Below are positions 1-6,410 of a stretch of 9,345 nucleotides of DNA, in pieces. This stretch comes from Pseudomonadota bacterium. Lineage in GTDB: Bacteria; Myxococcota_A; Polyangia; Polyangiales; Polyangiaceae. Each line of letters begins with the position of its first letter. Positions within the stretch are counted from its first letter, which is position 1. The stretch spans positions 1 through 9,345 of the forward strand of contig JAEWOQ010000427.1 in assembly GCA_023460875.1 (NCBI GenBank). The letters are read 5' to 3'. The notes under the pieces are model-generated. The model had not been told where the DNA came from and made no database searches. It was given only the letters and a program-made list of their open reading frames with translations. The position numbers were made by a program, and so were the translations under genes.

Positions 1-164
1 GGCGGTGGGACCACGGACTGGGGCGGCGGGGGAGGAGGCGCACCTGGTCGAGAGGGAGTACCGGCAATCCCAAGCAGGGTTTTCTGGCGGACGTTGCTCG
101 GCGCGGTCGAGGGCTTCTTGGAAAGACCCTCGAAGACGTCCAGATCGGAGCCCTTGGTACTCAT
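1..164 (-). CDS. N-terminal part of an unidentified protein with a proline-rich tail, cut by the left edge
   Basis: Reading the minus strand from the ATG at 164 gives 54 codons with no stop before the window ends. The peptide begins MSTKGSDLDVFEGLSKKP, continues with a short KTLLGIAG motif near residues 29-36, then a run of six prolines near residues 43-48. This looks like an intrinsically disordered N-terminal segment of a larger cytoplasmic protein, a style common in myxobacterial signalling and regulatory proteins; no folded domain is visible, so I give no function. An in-frame stop lies 6 bases upstream of the ATG, so the start cannot be further out. A candidate AGGAG ribosome site (177-181) lies 12 bases before the ATG, which is rather far. 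A four-codon reading frame (ATG at 175) overlaps the start as ATGA. Its promoter is probably in 165-436. Confidence 0.72.
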   Translation of the reverse strand, partial: MSTKGSDLDVFEGLSKKPSTAPSNVRQKTLLGIAGTPSRPGAPPPPPPQSVVPP

Positions 165-436
165 TGGTCGGTCATTCTCCTACGGGGCGCAGTAAGCGAC
201 AGATGCCCCGGAATGTCGGCGAGCCTGGGGCGAAGCCGAGGTCGAGGTGACGGCGAAGTCCCAGGAAACCCTCGGGCCGACAACAATTTCGTCTGGGGAA
301 GAATAGCTGGGGTGGGATAGGTTGGCGAGGGAGCAAAGCCGAATTTCCCGGCTGCGTGGATCGGATCTTGCCGAAGTGTCACAGGCGGGGGGCAAAAAAT
401 TGCTGAAGACACACGGCGCTCAAACCCATCTACGGA
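165..436. other. Intergenic region between two minus-strand genes
   Basis: These 272 bases separate the end of the large secreted-protein gene from the start of the left-edge gene and should contain the latter's promoter. Overlapping reading frames here are arginine/proline-rich and show no recognisable protein. The local composition is less GC-rich than the genes, with short A/T tracts at 281-290 and 393-402. On the minus strand a TATTCT hexamer (305-300) is a possible -10 element, but I found no convincing -35. A small inverted repeat, AGCCG-N7-CGGCT, lies at 337-353. I see no clear rho-independent terminator behind the upstream gene. Confidence 0.5.
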
Positions 437-3166
437 TCAGCGCGCGGGGGGTCGGTTCGCCTGGTCCGGTGAGGTGAGCTGCTCCTCGACTGTCACCGGC
501 AGGTGGGTGAGTTGCCGATATGCCCAGACACGGGGCTCGACGACGGGAGTCTCCGGAAAGAGCCGCGTCGCCCGGGGGCCTTCGATCGCCCAGAGGTCGA
601 CCCGACGTCGAGGGAGCGTCGAGCGGGAGCTCGTGTCCTCCAGTTTTGGGACGTCGTGGGCCGCGGGGGTGGCGCCGTCTGCGACGAAGCTCCAACGCAG
701 CTTCTTGCCCAGGGCGAGGGCGGGCTCGAGGGCGAGGGGCTCGGCCAGGGTCGAGAGCTGCTCACGCGTCACTCCTTGCTCCCCGTCCAGCTCTGCATAG
801 AGGAGGAAGCCGTCCGGATCGATGCCGAGCAGCGCCACGGCGGCCTCCCCGTCCCCCTCGACGGGGACCAAGGACGCGAGCGGGCGGGCGCCGGTCGGTT
901 GTCGTCGGGCGATCTCGAACCCTCGAGGTGTCCACCACAAGGCGACAGCGTCTTCATCCGTGGAGCCTGGTGAGACGGCGGACCCAGGAGCCTCGGCGCT
1001 CTCCAGGGTGGCGAACCAGCGGGGAGACGACGGAGGGGGCACGACCAGCGGCGCGCCGACACCGTGAGGTGAGTCCTCCGTGAGCGCTCGCCCTGAGGCG
1101 CTTGGACGGAGGCGGGTCGGATCGAGGGCCACGAGGTGCACCCCGAGCTCCGGGCGGTGGGGGAACGGGTGCGCGGAGGCGTGTGCCCATGGGCTCGGGG
1201 CACCACCGGGTCCGAGCGCGCCGAGCGTCCATCCGCCAACGGGTCCGCCGGGGCGCCAAGAGCTCGGGAGGGGGCGCTGGCCGGGGCTGGGCCGCAAGGT
1301 CAGGTAGAAGAAGTCCCGCTGCTCTCGGTGGATGTATCGGGGGAAGTTCATGAGCGGCATGCGCCGGGTCATGCGGCGCGCTAGGAACTCGTAGCCCGGG
1401 GCGTCCGGGACGGCGCCGCGCGCCTGCCACGCTGGATCGAGGGAGACCGGCGCGGGCAAGCACCCCGCGGGAGCGACGCGGTACAGCTCGAAGCCGGTGT
1501 GGCCAGCGTTCATGTCCAGGTGGACGGCGTAGTCGCAGCGCAGGGCCTGGCCTGCGGCGATCAGAGAGCTCGGATCGAGGAAGTCCCCGTAGAGGTACGC
1601 CAGCAGGCCGTCGCGGGTGAGGCACAGGGCGGTGCGCACGGTGAAGGACTCGTGCCGCCACCCCTCGGGGGTGCCGCCCCACCAATGGCGCTTGTAGGGG
1701 TTCGCACGCTCGTCTTGGAGGAGCGGGGTCATGTTCTGGCGGAAGCTCCGCAGGGTGCCGGGAAGGCCTGGAGCGTCGGGCCACGTCCCCAAGGCCGTTG
1801 AGCCGTCGTCGAGGGTGGCGATGGTCGCTCCGTAGGGCTTGGGCGGGATGTAGAGCGTGTCCTCCGCCGCCATGCCGAACTCGCCGTGGCGTGTTCGGAA
1901 CGCCCCGTTGAACGCGCCCGCCAGCCGCTCGAGGACTCGAGGATCTCGGGGGACGCGGCCGCTCCCTCGCTCGCCCCGCTCGCTCCGGGGCTCCGCGGTC
2001 CCGCCGACCGCGTGGAGCTCCACCCGGCGAGGATCCCAGAGGATGACGTAAACCTGGACGTGGGGGCGTTTCGCGTCCGGACGCAGGTACGTGAAGAGGA
2101 AGGGGGTATGTCCCTCGGGCGTCCGCGGGACGAACGGGTCGTCGTCGAGGGAGAGCCACATGCCCTCGTCCGGTGCGGCGGAGCCGAGGGGCGGAGTGAG
2201 GGGCGCTGGTGGCCAGCCCTCGAGCCTGCCTGGGTCCGACACGGCGGCGGGGCGATGCACGAGTCCTCCGAGATCCACGGCGAGGCCCTCGGTCGGCTCT
2301 TCTTCGAAGAACGCTGTCGCGGCGCGCCGGGCATAGTCCCGTCCCGCGAAGCCGACCGCCTTCAGGAGCGCCACCCCCTGCTCTCCGAGAGGGCTCTCCC
2401 GCAGCCGCTCTGCGAGCCAGGTGGTCACGTCTCCGGGGCGGCCGCTCGTCTCCACCTCCCACCGGGGGAGGCGCTCGTCGACGGCAGCGAGGCTCACTCG
2501 CAGGGCGCGAGCAGGCGAGGTGAGCTGAAGCGTCCGGCGCTCGAGCGGCTGGGGCAAGCCGAGCTCCTGCCACGCCTCGACGCGCTGCTGCCAGCGTTGC
2601 AGTCGTGTCCAGTCCGCCTGGTGGGCGAGCTGCGGACACCCTTCGGCCTCGAACACCCAGCAACCGAGGACGCGAGCGGGGGTGGGGGGAGGCTCGAAGG
2701 TGACCATCGTCGCGCCCACGACTCCCTCCGGTGAACCCCTCAGCCACGCAGCGCGCAGTGCGCGGACCTGCAGGGCGTGCTCCGCCACACCGGGCGTCTT
2801 CGTCAGGTTGTGGAGGGGGGAGAGCTCGAGCAGCTGCCCGTCGGGTCCGAAGCGCCCGGAGCTCAGATACACATCTGTGGGCTGTCCAGCGGAGGCCGCC
2901 ACGACGACGGCCCTGGGGCGCGCCCACAGAGAGGCCAAGCCTCGCGGGGCGGGATCGATCCAGCGGAGCTCGGAGAGCTCGAGCCTCTCGTGAGGGACAC
3001 CTCGCAGAGCGTCGCCGCTGGCTCCGTGGCCCAGGCAAGAGGCAGCCAGGAGCCACGGCAGCGGGCGGAGCCAGCTCCACCGGTAGACCCCCCGACTCGA
3101 GGCATTCGATAGGGGTGCCACGGAGCACGTGAACGACGGGGGGCGCTCTCGGCGCGCCGGCCGCAT
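437..3166 (-). CDS. Large secreted protein with a divergent phosphodiester glycosidase (NAGPA-like) domain
   Basis: The predicted protein is 909 residues. Near residues 30-49 there is a hydrophobic stretch ending in LLAASC, which could be a lipobox (cysteine near residue 44, alanine at -3) or a cleavable signal, so export across the inner membrane is expected. The middle, about residues 355-565, contains GAFNGAF, then a block where RTALCLTRDG is followed about 35 residues later by LDMNAGHTGFELY. This order matches the phosphodiester glycosidase/NAGPA fold, where NGAFF-like, R-x-x-x-G and LDGGGS motifs recur; here the last is altered. Residues 640-800 may be a second degraded domain. Flanking parts are unrecognised. 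Start choice is uncertain: TTG at 3169, ATG at 3166 and GTG at 3121 are in frame, none has a well-spaced ribosome site, and the GTG gives a more normal 28-residue signal. The substrate is unknown; family members remove sugars from phosphodiesters or act on cell-wall polymers. Confidence 0.88.
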   Translation of the reverse strand: MRPARRERPPSFTCSVAPLSNASSRGVYRWSWLRPLPWLLAASCLGHGASGDALRGVPHERLELSELRWIDPAPRGLASLWARPRAVVVAASAGQPTDVYLSSGRFGPDGQLLELSPLHNLTKTPGVAEHALQVRALRAAWLRGSPEGVVGATMVTFEPPPTPARVLGCWVFEAEGCPQLAHQADWTRLQRWQQRVEAWQELGLPQPLERRTLQLTSPARALRVSLAAVDERLPRWEVETSGRPGDVTTWLAERLRESPLGEQGVALLKAVGFAGRDYARRAATAFFEEEPTEGLAVDLGGLVHRPAAVSDPGRLEGWPPAPLTPPLGSAAPDEGMWLSLDDDPFVPRTPEGHTPFLFTYLRPDAKRPHVQVYVILWDPRRVELHAVGGTAEPRSERGERGSGRVPRDPRVLERLAGAFNGAFRTRHGEFGMAAEDTLYIPPKPYGATIATLDDGSTALGTWPDAPGLPGTLRSFRQNMTPLLQDERANPYKRHWWGGTPEGWRHESFTVRTALCLTRDGLLAYLYGDFLDPSSLIAAGQALRCDYAVHLDMNAGHTGFELYRVAPAGCLPAPVSLDPAWQARGAVPDAPGYEFLARRMTRRMPLMNFPRYIHREQRDFFYLTLRPSPGQRPLPSSWRPGGPVGGWTLGALGPGGAPSPWAHASAHPFPHRPELGVHLVALDPTRLRPSASGRALTEDSPHGVGAPLVVPPPSSPRWFATLESAEAPGSAVSPGSTDEDAVALWWTPRGFEIARRQPTGARPLASLVPVEGDGEAAVALLGIDPDGFLLYAELDGEQGVTREQLSTLAEPLALEPALALGKKLRWSFVADGATPAAHDVPKLEDTSSRSTLPRRRVDLWAIEGPRATRLFPETPVVEPRVWAYRQLTHLPVTVEEQLTSPDQANRPPAR

Positions 3167-3202
3167 CAACCCGGGAGCGCTGCGTCCTCCGAGGACCCGC
3201 TA

Positions 3203-3239
3203 GTTGGCGCTGGAGCGCCATATCGCCAACATCGTTGGC
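3203..3239. promoter_or_regulatory. Cluster of overlapping inverted repeats (candidate operator)
   Basis: Three copies of a GTTGGC-like half site occur in 37 bases: GTTGGCG at 3203-3209, its complement CGCCAAC at 3224-3230, and GTTGGC at 3234-3239. The last two form GCCAAC-N3-GTTGGC. In addition TGGCGCT-GG-AGCGCCA (3205-3220) is a perfect inverted repeat with 7-base arms. The cluster sits 37 bases upstream of the ATG of the large secreted-protein gene and about 95 bases before the divergent small gene. A DNA-binding dimer or an RNA hairpin in the leader would both explain it; no regulator is identified. Confidence 0.45.
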
Positions 3240-3290
3240 TCCCGGTCCCGCCAGATTTCGGGTAACTCCTGATGATCCTTTGGAAATGCG

Positions 3291-3306
3291 CGAGCCGATC
3301 GGCTCG
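3291..3306. promoter_or_regulatory. 16-base perfect palindrome upstream of the small secreted-protein gene
   Basis: CGAGCCGATCGGCTCG reads identically on both strands. It ends 26 bases before the GTG start and covers the place where a -35 element would lie for the -10-like TACTCT at 3320-3325. This position fits a repressor site or a regulator-activated promoter. It could also arise by chance in GC-rich DNA. Confidence 0.4.
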
Positions 3307-3316
3307 GCACGGAGCG

Positions 3317-3325
3317 TGCTACTCT
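3317..3325 (+). promoter_or_regulatory. Candidate extended -10 element placed for a leaderless transcript
   Basis: TGCTACTCT matches the extended -10 pattern TGnTAnnnT. Seven bases separate its last T from the GTG start at 3333, so transcription starting at the usual distance would begin at or next to the start codon. No proper Shine-Dalgarno site is present (only GGGG three bases before the GTG), which fits a leaderless message. No good -35 hexamer is visible; the palindrome occupies that place. Confidence 0.35.
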
Positions 3326-3332
3326 GGGGCCC

Positions 3333-3740
3333 GTGCCTGCCCGCCTCACGTCCCGTCGCCTCTTCGCTACCGTGCTGGCGGGACTCGTCGCTGGCGCCTG
3401 CCTCTCGCCGACCCTGCCGCTGCCTCCCCCCGCGCGGCCCGAACTCGCCGGCCCCGATGCGGCTGGGAACGTGCGCCTCACCGGGAGAGCCCCTGGGGAG
3501 GTCCGGGTCTCCGCCCTCAACGTCCGCACGGATCTCATCAGCGGCCAGCAGACCCACCCGGACGGCGCCTACGATTTCACGATCGCAGCCGATCCCGGCG
3601 ACCGGCTCACCTTCTGGTACACGAAGGATGGGGAGAACAGCGCCGCGCTCGTCGTCATCGTCCCTGAAGGTCCGATCGGAGCGGGAGGAGAGGGGATGGG
3701 CGGCGCGCCGTCCGGCGAGCGCGACGAACCTGGGCGCTGA
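3333..3740 (+). CDS. Small secreted (probable lipoprotein) beta-sandwich protein
   Basis: The 135-residue product starts at a GTG, forced by a stop upstream in frame and the lack of any better start. It has an arginine-containing N-region, a hydrophobic core and LVAGAC at residues 18-23, which may be a lipobox (alanine instead of the usual leucine at -3) or a signal peptidase I site. A proline-rich linker (about 25-40) leads to a single domain at about 45-112. Its pattern, GNVRLTGRAPGEVRVSALN then DGAYDFTIAADPGDRL, resembles bacterial Ig-like or carboxypeptidase-regulatory-like folds. The last 20 residues are glycine-rich and look unstructured. It is divergent from the large secreted-protein gene and convergent with rimO. 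I know no specific function; a surface or periplasmic binding role is inference. Confidence 0.78.
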   Translation: MPARLTSRRLFATVLAGLVAGACLSPTLPLPPPARPELAGPDAAGNVRLTGRAPGEVRVSALNVRTDLISGQQTHPDGAYDFTIAADPGDRLTFWYTKDGENSAALVVIVPEGPIGAGGEGMGGAPSGERDEPGR

Positions 3741-3747
3741 CCTCTCG

Positions 3748-3779
3748 GCTCGGTCGCCGCGGCCTCTAGTTTACCGAGC
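3748..3779. terminator. Weak terminator-like hairpin between convergent genes
   Basis: GCTCGGT (3748-3754) pairs with ACCGAGC (3773-3779) around an 18-base loop, between the stops of the small secreted-protein gene and rimO, which face each other across 56 bases. The position suits a bidirectional terminator. The loop is long and there is no run of T on either side, so rho-independent function is doubtful. Confidence 0.3.
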
Positions 3780-3796
3780 TCGGCAGCAGCCGGCTT

Positions 3797-5227
3797 TCAG
3801 GATACCGTGCGCAGGACACGGCGGCCGTCGCTGCCGTGGTGGACCAGCGCCGACCCGAGGGTTGCAGAGGGGGTCCCAGCGATGAGGGAGCTCTCGTCCA
3901 CCTCGCCGAGGAGATCGTAGTCGGTGGCCTGGGTGACGGTCACCCGAACGAGCTGCCCGGGCGCGACGGGCTCCCCGGAGAGGTAGACGCACCCGTCGAT
4001 CTCCGGCGCCTGCCCCCGATGACGTCCCACGAGCACCAGCTCGCTCTCTTCGCTCGTACCCTCGACCAGCACCTCGAGCTCCCGGCCGACGAGCGCTCGG
4101 TTCTTTCGCTTGCTGATGCGGCGCTGCAAGCCCATGAGCTTCTTGGCGCGCGCCTTCATCACGCTCGCCGACACCTTGCCGTCCATGTCGTTGGCGGCGG
4201 CTTCGGCCTCGTCGGAGTACTGGAACACCCCCACGCGCTCGAACTCCGCCCACTCGACGAACTCACACAGGTCGGCGAACTCCTCGTCCGTCTCCCCCGG
4301 GTGCCCCACGATGAAGGCCGTGCGAAAGGTGAGATCGGGGATGGAGGTGCGCAGCCGCTCCACCAACTGGCGGAGCCGCGCTCCACCGTGGCCGCGCCGC
4401 ATCCTGCGCAGCATCGCGTCCGCGCTGTGCTGGAGGGGCATGTCGACGTAGGGCACTACCGTCGGGTGCTGAGCGATGAGCTCGATGAGCTCGTCGTCGA
4501 GTCGCTCGGGGTACAGGTAGAAGATGCGCAACCAGCGCAGCCCGGGGACGTCCGCGACCCGGCGGACGAGAGCCGCCAGGCCCGTGCCGTCGCCTAGATC
4601 CCGCCCGTACGCGACCGTGTCCTGGGAGACGAGGTTCACCTCGACCACCCCTGCCGCCACCAGGCCCTCCACCTCCCGCACCACGTCGTCGATGGTGCGC
4701 GAGCGCTGCTTGCCGCGGAGCTTCGGGATCACGCAGAAGGAGCAGGAGCGATTGCACCCCTCAGCGAGCTTCACGTAGGCGCTCGCTCCACGGGTCGAGA
4801 TCTTGCGGGGATCCGCGGCGCTCACGACCCAGTCGGCGGGGTTCCCGACGAGCATCCGATCCGCGGCGCCCGCGAGCACGTGCCGGATCTTGAGCATGTC
4901 GCTCGAGCCCAGGAAGTGGTCCACCTCGGGCAGCCCCTCCGCGAGCTCCCCGGAGTAGCGCTGGCTCAGGCAGCCGGTGACCACGAGCTTCTCGCAGCGC
5001 CCCGTCGATTTCTGATCGGCGAGCTCGAGGATGGTGTCGATGGACTCCTGCTTGGCGGCGTCGATGAAGCCGCAGGTGTTTACGACGATCACCTCTGCGT
5101 CCGCGGGATCCACGACGTGGCGGAAGCCCTCCCCATGGGCGACCCCCAGCATGACCTCGCTGTCGACGCGGTTCTTGGGGCAGCCGAGGCTGACGAAGTG
5201 GATCGTGCGCTCGGGGCGATCGCTCAT
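3797..5227 (-). CDS. rimO: Ribosomal protein S12 methylthiotransferase RimO
   Basis: RimO is a radical-SAM enzyme that adds a methylthio group to a conserved aspartate of ribosomal protein S12 in the cytoplasm. The 476-residue product has all three expected parts. The N-terminal UPF0004 domain carries cysteines 16 (SLGCPKN), 52 (NTCGF) and 86 (TGC), ligands of the auxiliary iron-sulfur cluster. The radical-SAM domain has CNRSCSFC with cysteines 158, 162 and 165. A TRAM domain follows at about 385-453. SLGCPKN and the TRAM pattern favour RimO over MiaB, whose substrate is tRNA. About 20 residues after the TRAM domain exceed the usual length of near 440. The ATG start has AGGA (5234-5237) six bases upstream and an in-frame stop just before it. 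It follows carA by 58 bases and is probably the last gene of the operon. Confidence 0.97.
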   Translation of the reverse strand: MSDRPERTIHFVSLGCPKNRVDSEVMLGVAHGEGFRHVVDPADAEVIVVNTCGFIDAAKQESIDTILELADQKSTGRCEKLVVTGCLSQRYSGELAEGLPEVDHFLGSSDMLKIRHVLAGAADRMLVGNPADWVVSAADPRKISTRGASAYVKLAEGCNRSCSFCVIPKLRGKQRSRTIDDVVREVEGLVAAGVVEVNLVSQDTVAYGRDLGDGTGLAALVRRVADVPGLRWLRIFYLYPERLDDELIELIAQHPTVVPYVDMPLQHSADAMLRRMRRGHGGARLRQLVERLRTSIPDLTFRTAFIVGHPGETDEEFADLCEFVEWAEFERVGVFQYSDEAEAAANDMDGKVSASVMKARAKKLMGLQRRISKRKNRALVGRELEVLVEGTSEESELVLVGRHRGQAPEIDGCVYLSGEPVAPGQLVRVTVTQATDYDLLGEVDESSLIAGTPSATLGSALVHHGSDGRRVLRTVS

Positions 5228-5285
5228 CGGGCGTCCTGCTCAGTGGAGATTCCAGGGCTGCTCATGGTGCTGGGGCGCAGAGGGA

Positions 5286-6410
5286 TCAACCGCGCATCAG
5301 ATCCGTGAAGCGCCGGAACAGGTAGAAGGCGTCGTGGGGGCCAGCCGCCGCCTCGGGATGATACTGGACGCTGAACGCGCGCGCTTCCGGCGCCTCGAGG
5401 CCCTCGCTGGTGCCGTCGTTGAGGTGCAGGTGCGTGGAGCGGGCCACCTTGGCGATCGAGTCTACATCCACCACGAACCCGTGGTTCTGGCTGGTGATCT
5501 CGACCTTGCCCGTGGCCAGGTCCTTCACGGGCTGGTTGAGGCCGCGATGTCCGAACTTCAGCTTGTAGGTCGTCGCGCCGAGCGCGCGGGCGAGCAGCTG
5601 GTGGCCGAGGCAGATGCCGAAGATCGGCTTCTTGCCGAGCAGCTCTCGAACGGTCTTCACCGCGAACTCGACGGCCGCTGGATCTCCCGGGCCATTCGAT
5701 AGGAAGACGCCGTCGGGGTTCTCCGCGAGGATCTCCGCAGCCGAGGTGTGCGCCGGCACGGCCGTGACGTGACACCCCGAATCCACCAGGCAGCGCAGGA
5801 TGTTGCGCTTCGTGCCGAAGTCCAAGGCGATGACCCGCAGGGGGGCCCCGTTCCTGGCGACCAAGCGCTCCGCCATCACCTCGGGGGACCACTCCGCGAG
5901 CCCCTCGGTCACCTCGTAGCGCGCCTTGGGGGTGACCCGGCTCACCAGATCGAGCCCTTCCATCGAGGGCGCCGCGCGGGCCAGATCCACGAGGTCATCG
6001 GGGTTGCCCGTGCCGATGCAGCCGTTCTGTGAGCCGTGGTCCCTGAGGTGCCGGGTGAGGGCCCGCGTGTCGAGGCCGCTGATGGCGACGATGGAGTTCC
6101 TGCGCAGGTACGTGCCCAGATCCTCTTCGGAGCGCCAGTTCGAGACCAGGGGGCTCGCGTCGCGGACGACGAAGCCGGCCACATAAGGGGCCTCCTCGCT
6201 CTCCGAGTCCTCACGGTTGATGCCCGTGTTGCCGATGTGCGGCGCGGTCATCGTCACGATCTGACCGTTGTAGGAGGGATCCGTGAGGACCTCCTGGTAG
6301 CCGGTCATGCCGGTCGTGAACACGACTTCGCCGGTGGTTTGCCCGTCGGCTCCGAGACTCTGACCCTCGAATACGGTTCCATCGGCGAGGGCGAGAAAAG
6401 CTTGAGTCAC
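5286..6410 (-). CDS. carA: Carbamoyl-phosphate synthetase small (glutaminase) subunit
   Basis: CarA hydrolyses glutamine and channels ammonia to CarB, which makes carbamoyl phosphate for pyrimidine and arginine synthesis. The 374-residue product has full family length. The N-terminal CPSase domain shows GEVVFTTGMTGYQE (27-40) and GNTGIN (60-65). The class I glutamine amidotransferase domain follows from about 190, with nucleophile Cys267 in GICLGHQ and the HPE pair at 361-363; the GSQNG segment near 126-130 is also typical. The start is GTG at 6410, with AGGAG (6418-6422) seven bases upstream inside the end of pyrC. The GTG overlaps the pyrC stop as GTGA, so translation is likely coupled. Its partner gene carB is not in this window. 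Confidence 0.98.
   Translation of the reverse strand: MTQAFLALADGTVFEGQSLGADGQTTGEVVFTTGMTGYQEVLTDPSYNGQIVTMTAPHIGNTGINREDSESEEAPYVAGFVVRDASPLVSNWRSEEDLGTYLRRNSIVAISGLDTRALTRHLRDHGSQNGCIGTGNPDDLVDLARAAPSMEGLDLVSRVTPKARYEVTEGLAEWSPEVMAERLVARNGAPLRVIALDFGTKRNILRCLVDSGCHVTAVPAHTSAAEILAENPDGVFLSNGPGDPAAVEFAVKTVRELLGKKPIFGICLGHQLLARALGATTYKLKFGHRGLNQPVKDLATGKVEITSQNHGFVVDVDSIAKVARSTHLHLNDGTSEGLEAPEARAFSVQYHPEAAAGPHDAFYLFRRFTDLMRG

Noticed and set aside
5..250. 81-codon plus-strand frame at the left edge
   Set aside because: Arginine/serine-rich, no motif, and it lies opposite the plausible N-terminus starting at 164 on the minus strand.
391..403. Short T run (minus strand) after the large gene as a rho-independent terminator
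   Set aside because: Only a four-base stem can form around it, far too weak.
1886..2734. 282-codon plus-strand frame opposite the large secreted-protein gene
   Set aside because: Mirrors codon bias of the real gene; composition and lack of motifs do not support coding.
954..3557. 867-codon open frame on the minus strand, overlapping the large secreted-protein gene in another frame
   Set aside because: Its product is dominated by arginine, proline and alanine with no domain; it is a by-product of high GC. The 437-3166 frame has balanced composition, a signal sequence and recognisable motifs.
3797..5227. Assignment of the methylthiotransferase as MiaB (tRNA-modifying)
   Set aside because: The SLGCPKN opening and TRAM-region pattern are those of RimO.
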